The notes: a model not told the origin generated them from the letters alone. A stretch of 64,000 bases of DNA from JANXSF01 sp043755435 (GCA_043755435.1 JAYUSZ010000181.1:1-64000); one strand, 5' to 3'. Positions 33,801 through 43,930 are shown, numbered from the stretch's first letter. Numbers and translations: made by a program.

Positions 33801-34435
33801 ATAACTTGACCAAGAATGTGGTGAATCGACCGCATGCGGTGAACCTGAATTTCGGATATGACATTCCCAAGGGAAGTAAGTTGTGGTCAAACTGGTTCAC
33901 CAAAGGCGCACTTGATGGGTGGCGATTCAATGGAGTTGGTGCGTTCTTTAGCGGCACTCCGTTCACCGTCGGATGCACCGCAACAGCTCCGCCTATCGGC
34001 TACTGGACGGGGACACCCACAGGGGGCATTCCTTTCCGCTGCCAGATGAATGGAAGTTTGTGGCGCACAGACGAAGGCAAAGCACCTGGCACCATTGATC
34101 AGCGCTTATACTATCCGCTGAATGCGGCAAGCTTTAGCCTCCCCCCCATTGATTCACTGGGGTTTGGAAACACTCCGCCAACTCTAACATACGGACCCGG
34201 AATGGAAAATCTTGATTTGTCATTGTCGAAGAATTTCAAAGTGGCGGAACGCAAAACGCTTGAGTTCCGTGCCGAAGCATTTAATACGTTCAACCACTTC
34301 AATCCAAGTAATCCGAATGCGGGATTAACATTCAATTTCGGCACAGGCGTACAGACGAATGCGAACTTCGGGCAGATTACTGGTGCGCAGCATGTTGCAC
34401 GCCGCATGGCCATGTCGCTTAAGTTTCGGTTCTGA
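30830..34435 (+). CDS. Oar-like TonB-dependent receptor
   Basis: A 1201-residue outer-membrane protein. The signal peptide ends VLGQ. A carboxypeptidase-regulatory (Ig-like) domain is at about 25-105 (GQISGTVTDSGGSSIAGASV), a plug domain at about 120-240 and a barrel to the C-terminal Phe (MSLKFRF). Acidobacterial proteins of this type import oligosaccharides or peptides with TonB. The start is GTG, with GAGG 5 bases before it. A close paralog at 51483-55100 shares the length and motifs (RQIEDTP, NTFNHFNPSNPN against NTLNHFNPNNPN). Confidence 0.93.
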   Translation: MSRHLSAFILFVLAFSNTVLGQGVTGQISGTVTDSGGSSIAGASVRLTHELSQQVREFTTEPSGDFQFPNLVPGDYTVRIERSGFKTYSQKSIKVSAEDRVTLGQLKLTVGEVSSTIQVIAESSRVSTETSDRSILIDRQQIEDTPISGRDYLGILRSLPGVQMVSTNDMPGWFNTENNLVNGGQSGQFVVTLDGIISQDSGAPRTGGYLAPNVDAIGEVKVLVSNYTAESGARAGGQMNVSIKNGTNQYHGSAYHFWRHEMLSANEFFNNKNVTIVNGVGVPIAKPRYRFQNPGATIGGPVIIPGLGFNKSRTRMFFFFSEDYLHTLTTGGVNGFNMPSSLERAGDFSQTVTSTGLKIGIKDPLAGGVFPDNIIPPSRIHPIGSAMMNLFPNPSTVDPSGRRGFNGQYQFNRDRPREDRILRIDISLGPKTSSYVRLIQDFQADRGVGATLNGGGAWGQFASNYDIQSAGAVYSVIHTFRHNLINESTVGINRGTQSTYAADLEKFKAINDLSALTGPDGKQVKLPQFFNANYLNIIPNIRFTTNSPQSAGQAVTAPPSFTFDSRWPFHGTDQLTNITDNITWIKKRHTVKAGFYFERNSRNVSVYSTYNAAGSYWFGSDTANPNDTGYAYSNLMLGTVQAYGEDNGKLINHARYNQVEWFFQDTWKATRRLTFDLGIRFQVLQPTYSQGATLGLFNGDSYDKKKSGQLLFPALVNGQKVAINPQTKATYLFARATSFDPASYPADGLPYSGINQYKDKFFHTPPVQYGPRLGFAWDVFGKGKTAIRGGFGIFYGRAYGVDTIGATASGVGPMAAPPAFRAPIYYNTTFDNLLTTQGFYGAQNVTGGSQDYKNPTTYNWSFGIQQDLRKGVILDVSYVANVFHHGFGTANDANSVPPLTTWTPQGGPNKTYLDPTSANNGTGAFYGVNLIRGLQKYEGYGSISTYTSAGESSYNSLQAQVNKRFNKRYQFSVNYTWSKTIIFSRQQWIPDNLTKNVVNRPHAVNLNFGYDIPKGSKLWSNWFTKGALDGWRFNGVGAFFSGTPFTVGCTATAPPIGYWTGTPTGGIPFRCQMNGSLWRTDEGKAPGTIDQRLYYPLNAASFSLPPIDSLGFGNTPPTLTYGPGMENLDLSLSKNFKVAERKTLEFRAEAFNTFNHFNPSNPNAGLTFNFGTGVQTNANFGQITGAQHVARRMAMSLKFRF

Positions 34436-34447
34436 TCTTCAACGCAA

Positions 34448-37174
34448 TTACAACTGGACGGTAAACTGTGTATGAAAAGTGTCCCGAGGATCAATTCTAG
34501 CTTTCAGCGCTTTGAGGCGGGTGTAATTATTGTGGTTGTCATAATATAAGTCGATTACGGACTGTTTGGTCATGTCAGTGTCACCAAAAGAGCCCCAGAA
34601 AAGCCGCTTCTCCTGTCCTGGGCTGAATTCAATATCAACCAACAGTTGCATCCGCTGTTGCAGGTCCTCCGCCGTTTGCTCAAACCCATCGTCATAGAAA
34701 AGGTCGAAAACAAAACTGAAAACAAACTCCCTTTGCGGAATCGAAGTGCTCAGCCGTCTAGCCGAATTCTTGTAATTACCTCCTCCAATCATCATCTGAA
34801 AGACCAGGTAAACGCCGTCAGTGTCATTGACAACCTCTTCCACTAAACCGACAAACTGATCGACAAATTTGTCAGTCAAAGCACTCATGGTGCAGTTGAC
34901 TCGCTTCTTGTACGGATACTTAAATTCACGCCCGTCCCATGTTGTTGAAGGTGGACGACGCACGAAGGAATCGGCCAAGGTGGAAAGCGGTTGCCTGCCT
35001 TCAGTGGTTAAAATGCCCCAAGGAAAGCCTGCGTTCGCATCAGCAATCTGAATAATGGATTGGAATGGCTGGCCACCATCCACAGGCTCGCCTGCCAAAT
35101 TTGAATTCACGAGTTCAACCAGAAGAAGAGGGGGAAGGAAGAATGCAGAACTCGATTCAACGGTCATTGTGAAATCGATGCCAGTCCGAAGCGTCCCAGC
35201 TACGACTTGTTTTGTCCACGCTTGAACCTCTTTCATGAGGCTCCTATAGCGATTGAATTCATACCTTCGAGTCGCAGCATAGCCGTAGGACTCGCGATGG
35301 TCGCTGTCCTTGATGCACTCAATACGATAGTTGATGACAATGCCAAAGGATCCGGCGTTCCCGCCCAGTACACCCCAGAAGAGTTCCTCGTCAAGATTGC
35401 CTGGCGTGGGTGCGCCGGCTGGGCGTTGAACAGTACGGATGCTCCCGTCAGCCAGAATGATGGTGAAAGCGGTTACGTAATCCAGAGCCAATCCAAAGCC
35501 ACGCAGGAAATGGCCGAAGCCTCCAGTTTGCGCGTGCCCACCAACGCAAACTAATGGACACTCGCCATGTGGGATCGTAATCCCCCGACCTTTGAACCCG
35601 GCTGCCAGCGTGGTTAATCCGACGCCCGGACCCACCTCAACGATGTTGCCGGAAATGTCACGGAAGTGATTAAATGCATCGAGCGACAGTACGATGGTCG
35701 AATTATCGCCGGATGACTTGCCGGTGTATTGGTGACCTCCGCTGCGCGCTACAACGCGTTTTCCCTGTCCCCGTGCAAACTGAATCGCCGCCTGAATGTC
35801 GGCCGCATCAAGAGGGTAGGCAACCATGAATGGCGTCATCTGGGCCGTTGGGTACGAAGATGTGGCGTACTGCTTCGCGCGCTGTTTGAACGTCCTATCC
35901 GATGGGATGAAGACATCGCCGCGAAAGCCAGGAATTCGGGGCGCAACTGCTGCAAATAGACCCACGCTTTTGAGGGCCGGAGCAGTAGCGCGGGTCAACG
36001 GGGAGAGCGATTCCAACCCATGAGAAAAAGAAGTTTGGACAGCCCGCGGCGTATATATAGAGCTACTGAGTTCAAGGCTGTTTTCACGATTCAATTGGAT
36101 TCGAATGAATAAGCTGCGGTCCTTATCGAGCATGCCATGGCGGCTTTCGCTGAAGGCGAGCTTGCTATGGATTTGTCCGGTGACGCCATTTAAGGCTTCG
36201 TTGCGATCCGTGTCCGCCGCAACAATTTGGTGCAGCTCATGCGTGTCAATGCCTGGATCCTCCGGTACGGCGAACCCAGCATCCACAATGGATTTGATGA
36301 CTCTGGAACCATAGTAATTCTCCGCAATAATGTTGCCTTCAAACTCCTTAGGCAACCCACCCAGGGCGTTGGCCACCAGGGCTTCCAAAGCTGCCTTGTC
36401 TTCCGCAGTGGAGCAGGTTGCTGTAATCCGAATCACGGAAAGGCCGTGCCTTGCCGAGAAAGCATCAAGAACAAGATCGGAATGTGCGGGAATTTTGGTG
36501 TTCAGGAAAAGTGCTTTAGCAAGAAGTGCAAACTGATCCTTGCCAGGATAAGGGAACGACCGTCTGAACATTAACAAACTCTCGCCCGATGCAGGCTTGA
36601 AGGCAATCCTGGTGATTATGTCCGAGTTCGCGCGTGACCGTGGCAAGGCGGATGCTCCTGAACGGGTCACTGGCTTGCCTACTGGAGTCACGACGCTGAG
36701 CTTCGAGACGTAGCCGGAAAGGGGGCCAAGAGTGCGCATCAGGCAAGATGGTCCTTCGTGAATTACGGATGCGGCAATGCTGCGCTGTGGGTTATCCGCA
36801 AGTGGAAGAGCCAGGCCATGTTTAGTTAACAGTTTCGTCATCTCGCCGGTTGTTGTTCCGGCCTCAGCATTAATTACTCCCTTCGTAACGTCGAGAACAT
36901 TCAAATCCGCGAGGTTGAGGACAACTCCACCAACGGGGTCAACCCGGTCGGTCACTGCTTGAGCTTGCATTCCGCTTCTAACGAATAACTTTTCGTTCTG
37001 AGAGAGCGCAACGGCCGTCGCGACATCTGTCATGGACTTTGGGAATAGGACCGGACGCGGGATTTTCACATCAGCAAAGGCGGTCAAACTTTCCGCAGGA
37101 TAGTTAACGATCCTACCCTGAAACTTAGGAGTCTTCCGTTTTCCTGTTTTCGATCTAGCAACCTTCTTTGCCAT
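34448..37174 (-). CDS. FAD-binding oxidase with duplicated PCMH region, first copy degenerate
   Basis: A 908-residue BBE-like flavoprotein. The second half (about 445-905) is a complete PCMH-type oxidase with bicovalent FAD: His481 in RSGGHQY and Cys539 in GECPLVCVGGH, eight residues before the GGH His as in berberine-bridge enzymes. The C-terminal block NYTRLKALKARIDPRDTFH is typical. The first half (about 35-400) has the same fold pattern (PVLFPKSMTDVATAVALSQN) but reads VRSGMQAQAV at the His position, so it cannot bind flavin covalently there. The N-terminus is very basic, with no signal peptide. A strong ribosome site (AGGAG) precedes ATG 37174. Substrates of the family include sugars, lactones and alkaloids. 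Confidence 0.85.
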   Translation of the reverse strand: MAKKVARSKTGKRKTPKFQGRIVNYPAESLTAFADVKIPRPVLFPKSMTDVATAVALSQNEKLFVRSGMQAQAVTDRVDPVGGVVLNLADLNVLDVTKGVINAEAGTTTGEMTKLLTKHGLALPLADNPQRSIAASVIHEGPSCLMRTLGPLSGYVSKLSVVTPVGKPVTRSGASALPRSRANSDIITRIAFKPASGESLLMFRRSFPYPGKDQFALLAKALFLNTKIPAHSDLVLDAFSARHGLSVIRITATCSTAEDKAALEALVANALGGLPKEFEGNIIAENYYGSRVIKSIVDAGFAVPEDPGIDTHELHQIVAADTDRNEALNGVTGQIHSKLAFSESRHGMLDKDRSLFIRIQLNRENSLELSSSIYTPRAVQTSFSHGLESLSPLTRATAPALKSVGLFAAVAPRIPGFRGDVFIPSDRTFKQRAKQYATSSYPTAQMTPFMVAYPLDAADIQAAIQFARGQGKRVVARSGGHQYTGKSSGDNSTIVLSLDAFNHFRDISGNIVEVGPGVGLTTLAAGFKGRGITIPHGECPLVCVGGHAQTGGFGHFLRGFGLALDYVTAFTIILADGSIRTVQRPAGAPTPGNLDEELFWGVLGGNAGSFGIVINYRIECIKDSDHRESYGYAATRRYEFNRYRSLMKEVQAWTKQVVAGTLRTGIDFTMTVESSSAFFLPPLLLVELVNSNLAGEPVDGGQPFQSIIQIADANAGFPWGILTTEGRQPLSTLADSFVRRPPSTTWDGREFKYPYKKRVNCTMSALTDKFVDQFVGLVEEVVNDTDGVYLVFQMMIGGGNYKNSARRLSTSIPQREFVFSFVFDLFYDDGFEQTAEDLQQRMQLLVDIEFSPGQEKRLFWGSFGDTDMTKQSVIDLYYDNHNNYTRLKALKARIDPRDTFHTQFTVQL

Positions 37175-37461
37175 GCTTTCTCCTCTTCTTACCTAGCGCT
37201 GCACTGCTCTCCCAAAGACAAGACCCAGCGGGCCTTCAAGATGCGGCAAGAGTGCCGAATAAGCTCTTAAGGCTGAAATTCATATAATCATTACATACTG
37301 GCGTCTGCGGCGGATTGAGCAATCACCGCCAACCGGCCGCACGAACTTGGCGATTTACTTGATCTGATCTAGGGCAACTACGGGACACGCAGAGTCGCCA
37401 AGCTCAAAGCTTAGTTGAAGCGCGTATTGCGCACTCGCCGAATTCATCCTCAAGAAAAAAG

Positions 37462-40305
37462 CTAGAAGGTAAGCTTCAAGCCAAACTGAACCAGTCGTTG
37501 ATCCAACGCTGAGGTAAAGGCTTTGGTCATCGGCGTCAGAACATTCCCTGCGGCGTCTAACGTGTTTGTGACGTTCAGCCCAGTAACATTCGTGTGGTTC
37601 AGAATATTTGTGGACTCAAAGAAAAACTCCGGCTTCAAGCGCTCTCCAATTGGGAAGATTCGCGAGTACCGGACATTCAACTCATAAGTCGCCGGGGCCA
37701 CAATTGTATTTCGCCCCACATACAGAGGACGCTGGAATGCAGCCCCTGCAGATGTGTCGCCATTCAAGATTCGGTTGCCTGCCATGTTGAAGTTCTCACC
37801 GCTTTGCGCATTAAACAACAGTGCAACGCGATTGTTGCTCAACACATAATTGAGTGGCTTTAACGATAAGTTGGTGGTTGTGTTCCACACAAGGTTCCCA
37901 TTGAATGCATGGCGGCGGTCAGTAAGTGAGTTGCCACGATCCCTGCGACGGTTGTTCACATCCGATAGAAAGTTGCCACCGGAATCAATGTTGTTCTGCT
38001 CTGGGGCATCATCAATAGAATGCGACCAGGTCCAAGTGGCGAAGGCATCCAAGCCGCGCGAAAAGCGCTTGTCATATCGCAAGTTGAAGCCATTGTAATT
38101 CGATCGGCCCACTGATTCCGCAACAATAATATTGTTGAATGCAGGGTTGATCCGGCTCGCACCAAAAATAGTGCGGCCATCGGCCAAAGAGGAGCCGCTA
38201 GCAATCAAGTTAATGTTCCGCCATACCGGAAGCCGGTTGCCGCGGGTGTAAAGATAGGTGGCCGTAATACCCGAGTCCTTCCCAAAATCACGTGAAATTG
38301 AGGCGTTCCCGTTCATCGAATACAAGTTGGCGAAGTCCGGTGAAACAGTCAGGATGTCCTGAGGGGCAAGAACGAATCCAGTTGGCGCGGCGCTAAAAAC
38401 GTTAGGGAATGCTGGAGCGAATGGCGATGTGGGACCCACATTGATGGAGAAGAAAATAGGCGATCCATTCTGAAGAATCGACTTGCGGTACTGGTCTGTT
38501 TGGAATGGATCATAGAATACTCCGCCACTGGCTCGCAGTACCCATTTACCCAATCCGACGGATGCCCCTAACCTTGGGGCGAAGTTATTCTTATCAGTTC
38601 GGAAACTCTTCGAGAAACTGAAAGGGGAAGAGGCGTTAGCCGCAGGAGGACTAAACACGTCGTAGCGCAATCCATAAGTCAACGTTACGTTTTTACGGGG
38701 CTTCCACGTGTCCTGGCCGTAGAATCCGGCGAATCGGGAATTGTACTTTATTGAAGGATTTCCAATAGTTTGTGCAAAAGAAGCGTAGCCTTTTGGTGTG
38801 GCACCTGAAACGGCAGCAAGATAGGCAGCAATTGTTGGGAAGGTATAAGTAGCGCTGGTTTGCTGCGTTTGGATATCGCGAATCCAACGGATGGATGTGC
38901 CCACCTTGAAGGAATGGCGATCCCGGTTGTAACTGAAATTTTCGTTGATCTCCGGAGTTTGTTCCTCATAAAGGAACCCCACATTAGGCGAGTTACCGAA
39001 GTTAGCAACCCCCGAAATGGCCAGCGTTGGCCCGGCCACATTGGCTTCAAAAGTGTTCTGTGCTTGTGTGCGGTTTGGAATTTGAATTCGTAGTTCGTTC
39101 ACCGCGTTTGAGGAAATGGAAGAGATCAATTGAATGCCGCCAGCATGGGACCGATCAACGAAGTTATAGGTTTGGGATACCAGCGTAAGTCCGCCGCCAT
39201 TGTTATAAGGGGAATCGTTACGATGGCCGTTGTAGCGAAGCGTAAGGCGGTTGCTCGTGTTGATCTGCCAATCAGCTTTTGCCAGGAAGAATGTCACATT
39301 CTGCTTAAAGGGGATAGCATTCGCATAGTTCGCTGGAAGTCCAAGTTGGGAAACAATGGCCGGTGTGACGGTTACGGGCTGCGGCAAATCACGGACAACT
39401 TTTTCGTAGGAACCAAAGAAGAACAACTTGTCTTTTACAATGCGTCCACCAGCACTGGCGTTAAATGCATTTACATTCACATCTGGAGTCGGCCTGTTGA
39501 ACGCAAGCAGGGCGGGCCGTGCACTGAAAGGAGTTCGGCGGAAAATATAAGCTCCGGAACCATGCAACTCATTTGAACCGGACTTAGTAATGGTGTTGAA
39601 CACGCTGCCGACTGTATTTCCGAATTCTGGCGCAAATCCATTGCTGATAGTCTGCACCTCGTCAATCCATTCATTAGAAACAGGGAGCAAGCGAATCCCA
39701 GCGCGATCACTTTGGGTGTTGTTCGACCCATCCAATTGGTAATTAATGCGCCCGTTGAAGCCATTGGCGTTCACTTTACGAGGCACGCCGAATTCGGTAT
39801 TACCGCGGCCAGTAACGTTTGGTTGTTGCAGGATGAAGTTGAACGGATTGCGCGATACCAGGGGCAAATTCGCAATGACGAAGCTGGAAAGACTGCGCCC
39901 TGTATCCGTTCGGCTTGGGTCAATCACTGCGGACGATGCGGAAACAACCACTTCGGTTGTGACACCTTTTACGTCCAGCATAATGTCCTGAGTAGCCGTA
40001 GCTCCAGCATTCAGTTCAATCCCTGTCCGTTTCACTGGGGCAAAACCGGGAGACTCTACGCGCACGTTGTAACGCCCAAGCGGCAATATGCTAAATCGGT
40101 ACAAGCCGCTGGATTCAGTTTCGGTAGTCTGCGTGAATCCTGTGTTGATGTTGTCGGCAGTAACCTTGGCACTGGCAATTGGTGCACCAGTGGCATCGGT
40201 TATTGTCCCTGTGATCTGGCCGTTGATGGCCGAAGCTTGCCCAAAGGCGATATGGGAGAAAATGGCAAGCAAGCTTGCCCCTAGTAAAACCCTGAATTGT
40301 CTCAT
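37462..40305 (-). CDS. Oar-like TonB-dependent receptor
   Basis: A 947-residue outer-membrane receptor: signal peptide ending AFGQ, carboxypeptidase-regulatory domain at about 28-105 (GQITGTITDATGAPIASAKV), plug and barrel ending VQFGLKLTF. It is shorter than the other three and differs in its plug (RNPFNFILQQPNVTGRG). No substrate gene is linked clearly; the preceding minus-strand gene is absent because dnaE is divergent. Confidence 0.93.
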   Translation of the reverse strand: MRQFRVLLGASLLAIFSHIAFGQASAINGQITGTITDATGAPIASAKVTADNINTGFTQTTETESSGLYRFSILPLGRYNVRVESPGFAPVKRTGIELNAGATATQDIMLDVKGVTTEVVVSASSAVIDPSRTDTGRSLSSFVIANLPLVSRNPFNFILQQPNVTGRGNTEFGVPRKVNANGFNGRINYQLDGSNNTQSDRAGIRLLPVSNEWIDEVQTISNGFAPEFGNTVGSVFNTITKSGSNELHGSGAYIFRRTPFSARPALLAFNRPTPDVNVNAFNASAGGRIVKDKLFFFGSYEKVVRDLPQPVTVTPAIVSQLGLPANYANAIPFKQNVTFFLAKADWQINTSNRLTLRYNGHRNDSPYNNGGGLTLVSQTYNFVDRSHAGGIQLISSISSNAVNELRIQIPNRTQAQNTFEANVAGPTLAISGVANFGNSPNVGFLYEEQTPEINENFSYNRDRHSFKVGTSIRWIRDIQTQQTSATYTFPTIAAYLAAVSGATPKGYASFAQTIGNPSIKYNSRFAGFYGQDTWKPRKNVTLTYGLRYDVFSPPAANASSPFSFSKSFRTDKNNFAPRLGASVGLGKWVLRASGGVFYDPFQTDQYRKSILQNGSPIFFSINVGPTSPFAPAFPNVFSAAPTGFVLAPQDILTVSPDFANLYSMNGNASISRDFGKDSGITATYLYTRGNRLPVWRNINLIASGSSLADGRTIFGASRINPAFNNIIVAESVGRSNYNGFNLRYDKRFSRGLDAFATWTWSHSIDDAPEQNNIDSGGNFLSDVNNRRRDRGNSLTDRRHAFNGNLVWNTTTNLSLKPLNYVLSNNRVALLFNAQSGENFNMAGNRILNGDTSAGAAFQRPLYVGRNTIVAPATYELNVRYSRIFPIGERLKPEFFFESTNILNHTNVTGLNVTNTLDAAGNVLTPMTKAFTSALDQRLVQFGLKLTF

Positions 40306-40438
40306 ACTTCATTATCAGACATTAAGACCAATCATTCTGTTACTTATGTTACTTATGGCTTGGAACTCAATCACTTGCCGGACAAGTATTTTTTAGATGA
40401 TGGAGTAGCCAAGGAAGCCTTATACTGGACTTCTGGCC

Positions 40439-43400
40439 ATGTCCGACGCTCCTTTTGTTCACCTGCACTGTCATACCGATTATTCTCTGCTTGACGGAGC
40501 TTGCGAAATCTCTCAACTGATGGATCTTGCAGCCGAGCAGAAAATGCCTGCGGTCGCAATGACGGACCATGGCAACTTGTTCGGGGCCGTGGAGTTCTAC
40601 AACACAGCCAAAGCTAAGGGCGTTCATCCCGTAATCGGCTGCGAAGTTTACGTCAATTCGAAATCGTACAAGACGCGCGACGATTCCGACCGCTACAACC
40701 ATCTGGTTCTGCTTGCTGAAAATCAGGAGGGTTACAAGAACCTTCTGAAGTTGGTATCAACCGGTTATTTGGAAGGCTTCTATTACAAGCCGCGAGTAGA
40801 CAAAGACCTGCTGGCGCAATACTCAAAGGGCATCATCGCCATGTCGGCGTGTCTTCGTGGTGACGTCAATGAAGCGCTACTCGCCGATAAGTACAAGCAG
40901 GGTCAGGAACTGGCTTACCAGTATCGCGACATCTACGGCAAAGACAATTTTTTCCTGGAAATTCAGGATCACGGTATGGAGCAGGATAAGCGTCTGGTGC
41001 CGCTGGTGAATCGCCTGGCTAAGGAAATGGGCGTGCCGCTGGTGGCCACCAACGACGCGCATTACCTGCGCAAAGACGATGCCCGTGCCCACGAAATTTT
41101 GATGTGCATCTCCACCGGCAAAACGATTACTGACCCAAATCGTATGCGCTTCGATCATCCGGAATTTTATATGAAAACCCGGAAGGAGATGGAAGCGATT
41201 TTCGGGGACTATCCGCAGGCCCTCGATTCCACTTGGGAGATCGCCCAACGCTGCCAAGTGAAGATGGAAAAGGTGAAGGATCCATTCCCTCGCTTCGATG
41301 TTCCGCCCGAACATAACATTGATTCCTACTTCGAATACGCCTGCCGTCAAGGATTTGAAAAACGGCGTCCGCGCCTGGAAGCCATGGCTGCGCGAGGTAC
41401 ACTCCGCGAACCCTTAGGCGCATACGCTGATCGTTTGGATCGGGAAATCCAGATGATTCAGAAGATGAAGTTCTCTGGCTACTTCTTAATTGTTTGGGAC
41501 TTTATTCGCTTTGCTAAATCACGCAGCATTCCTGTTGGTCCTGGACGTGGCTCCGCAGCGGGATCACTGGTTAGCTATGCAATGGAAATCACTGATATAG
41601 ACCCGTTGCAGTATGGTCTGCTGTTTGAGCGGTTCCTGAATCCGGAACGCATCAGTATGCCTGATGTGGATACGGACTTCTGCCCGCGCGGCCGCGGTGA
41701 AGTGATTCAATACGTCACAGAAAAGTACGGGCGTGAACAGGTAGCGCAAATTATCACCTTTGGAACATTGAGTTCCAAGGCTGCATTGAAAGACGTTGGC
41801 CGCGTGCTGGACATGACCTTTGCCGAAGTGGACAAGCTGACCAAGATGGTTCCACCCACTTTGAACATCAAGCTGAAGGATGCGTTTGCGCAAGAACCAG
41901 GGTTTGAAACGGAAGCCAAACGCGACCCCCGTGTGCGTGAGGTTCTGAACGTAGCACTGAAGCTGGAAGGCATGTCGCGCAATGCATCGGTGCATGCTGC
42001 TGGAGTGGTAATTTCGCCGCAGCCTCTGCGCGAAATTGTTCCGCTGTACAAGACAAACAAAGACGAAGTTGTAACCCAGTATGATATGAACGGGCTTGAT
42101 AAATTGTCCCTTCTGAAGTTCGACTTCCTGGGTTTGACAACGCTTTCCATCGTTGCCGATGCGTTGAAGCTGATTGAAAAAACTACTGGACAGCTTTTTC
42201 AGATTGAAGATTTTCCGTTGGATGACGAGAAGACTTACGGGATCTTCAGCAAAGGCTTTACCTCAGGCGTTTTCCAGTTTGAATCTCCCGGCATGCGGGA
42301 CATTCTGCGCCGCTATCAGCCGGAACGAATTGAAGATTTGTGCGCACTGAACGCACTGTACCGCCCTGGTCCAATTCAAGGTGGAATGATTGACGATTTC
42401 ATTGCCCGCAAGTTGGGCAAGAAGGCGATTGTTTACGATCTTCCGCAGTTGGAACCGCTGCTGAATGAAACCTACGGTGTGATTGTGTATCAGGAACAAG
42501 TGATGCAGATCTCGAACGTATTGGCGGGTTATTCACTTGGGGACGCCGACATTCTGCGCCGCGCCATGGGCAAGAAGAATGCCGACGAAATGGAGAAGCA
42601 GAAGGTCCGTTTCCTCATCGGTGCTAATGCAAACGGCCACAACGCGAAGAAGTCGGAAAAGATTTTCGACCTAATGGCGCAGTTTGCCGGCTATGGATTC
42701 AACAAGTCGCACTCAGCGGCTTATGCTTACATGGCCTATGTAACGGCCTACCTAAAAGCACATTACCCAGTTGAATTCATGTCGGCTCTGCTGACCTCGG
42801 AAACAGGCAACACGGCGAAAGTTGTGAAGTACATTAACGAATGCCGCGATATGGGCATCATCGTAAAACCGCCTGATGTGAACTCTTCCGATTTCAACTT
42901 CACTCCAGATGGTCCAGCGATTCGCTTCGGGCTTGGCGCGATTAAGAATTTGGGCCAAGGCGCGGTGGAAGCAATCATCAAGGCTCGCAATGAAGTGGGC
43001 AAGTTCACTTCACTATTTGAATTCTGCGACAAAGTGAGTTTAGGGGCTTTGAACAAACGAGCGATTGAAAGCCTGATCAAGGCTGGGGCGATGGACGCAC
43101 TGGAAGGAAATCGTGCGCAGCAGTGGGCCATATTAGATCGGGCGATTGAGCACGGTACCCGGTCGCAGAAGGATCGCGAAAGCGGCCAAACCGGCCTGTT
43201 TGGCGATATGTTTGCTGCTGAGTCAGAAACGCCAGAGAAGCTGCCCGATGTTCCTGACTGGAATTCATTTGAGATGCTAGGCGGCGAGAAAGAAATGATC
43301 GGTTTCTATGTTACTGGTCATCCGCTAGACCAATATATGGATAAGGTCCGGGAGTTGCGCACACACGAAACGGATCAATTGGAAGGCTTGGCGAAAGGTA

Positions 43401-43909
43401 CGGAAGTGGCAATGTGCTGCATCCTTACTGGCATCAACCGGCGGCGGAATAAGGATGGCAAACGGTGGGCGTCTATGTTGCTGGAAGATCATAAGGGTGC
43501 GCTGGAAGCAATGGTGTTTGCTTCCTCCTTTGAATCGGTGATGGGCTCACTCTTTGAAGATAAAGCAATGCTGGTGCGTGGAGTGGTGATGCCTGAAGAG
43601 GGTGCTCTTTCCAAGATAAGCATTAAGGATGTTATAGCTCTGGAAAACGCCCGAGTTAATCTTCCGAGTATGATTTCCATCCGCGTACGAGTGAATGGCG
43701 CAGGCGGCGAAGACGAAACGATAGCCCCCAAACTTGCGGATCTATTTAGCCGTAAGCCCGGTGGGGCCGAGGTTCGATTGAAAATAGACAAGTCCAAAGA
43801 TTTTTCGGTGATGATGGACTTGCATACCAAGGTGAGAGCGGATAAGGAATTCAAGGCGGAGCTTGAGAGGATCTGCGGGCCGGACAGTTTAGAAATCATG
43901 TCCATGTAG
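40439..43909 (+). CDS. dnaE: DNA polymerase III subunit alpha
   Basis: Replicative C-family polymerase, 1156 residues. PHP domain at the N-terminus (FVHLHCHTDYSLLDGA, TDHGNLFG). Catalytic palm Asp pair in MPDVDTDFCPRGRGEVI near residue 405, and GPGRGSAAGSLVSYAM just before. The finger and beta-clamp binding region follow, with an OB-fold (VAMCCILTGINRRRNKDGKRWASM) near the end. Length is as in E. coli DnaE1. Close TATACT at 40421-40426, 12 bases before the ATG, could be a -10 element for a very short leader. Housekeeping gene. Confidence 0.96.
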   Translation: MSDAPFVHLHCHTDYSLLDGACEISQLMDLAAEQKMPAVAMTDHGNLFGAVEFYNTAKAKGVHPVIGCEVYVNSKSYKTRDDSDRYNHLVLLAENQEGYKNLLKLVSTGYLEGFYYKPRVDKDLLAQYSKGIIAMSACLRGDVNEALLADKYKQGQELAYQYRDIYGKDNFFLEIQDHGMEQDKRLVPLVNRLAKEMGVPLVATNDAHYLRKDDARAHEILMCISTGKTITDPNRMRFDHPEFYMKTRKEMEAIFGDYPQALDSTWEIAQRCQVKMEKVKDPFPRFDVPPEHNIDSYFEYACRQGFEKRRPRLEAMAARGTLREPLGAYADRLDREIQMIQKMKFSGYFLIVWDFIRFAKSRSIPVGPGRGSAAGSLVSYAMEITDIDPLQYGLLFERFLNPERISMPDVDTDFCPRGRGEVIQYVTEKYGREQVAQIITFGTLSSKAALKDVGRVLDMTFAEVDKLTKMVPPTLNIKLKDAFAQEPGFETEAKRDPRVREVLNVALKLEGMSRNASVHAAGVVISPQPLREIVPLYKTNKDEVVTQYDMNGLDKLSLLKFDFLGLTTLSIVADALKLIEKTTGQLFQIEDFPLDDEKTYGIFSKGFTSGVFQFESPGMRDILRRYQPERIEDLCALNALYRPGPIQGGMIDDFIARKLGKKAIVYDLPQLEPLLNETYGVIVYQEQVMQISNVLAGYSLGDADILRRAMGKKNADEMEKQKVRFLIGANANGHNAKKSEKIFDLMAQFAGYGFNKSHSAAYAYMAYVTAYLKAHYPVEFMSALLTSETGNTAKVVKYINECRDMGIIVKPPDVNSSDFNFTPDGPAIRFGLGAIKNLGQGAVEAIIKARNEVGKFTSLFEFCDKVSLGALNKRAIESLIKAGAMDALEGNRAQQWAILDRAIEHGTRSQKDRESGQTGLFGDMFAAESETPEKLPDVPDWNSFEMLGGEKEMIGFYVTGHPLDQYMDKVRELRTHETDQLEGLAKGTEVAMCCILTGINRRRNKDGKRWASMLLEDHKGALEAMVFASSFESVMGSLFEDKAMLVRGVVMPEEGALSKISIKDVIALENARVNLPSMISIRVRVNGAGGEDETIAPKLADLFSRKPGGAEVRLKIDKSKDFSVMMDLHTKVRADKEFKAELERICGPDSLEIMSM

Positions 43910-43930
43910 GATTGCACAGGAATCCTACAT
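43904..43930. terminator. Inverted repeat between convergent dnaE and M56 genes
   Basis: ATGTAGGATT at 43904-43913 pairs with AATCCTACAT at 43921-43930 over a 7-base loop; the left arm includes the dnaE stop codon. No T run follows, so a terminator role is tentative. Confidence 0.4.

Noticed and set aside
37347..37401. Inverted repeat TTGGCGA/TCGCCAA between the FAD oxidase and TonB receptor genes
   Set aside because: Only 7 bp with a 41-base loop and no T run; could be chance.
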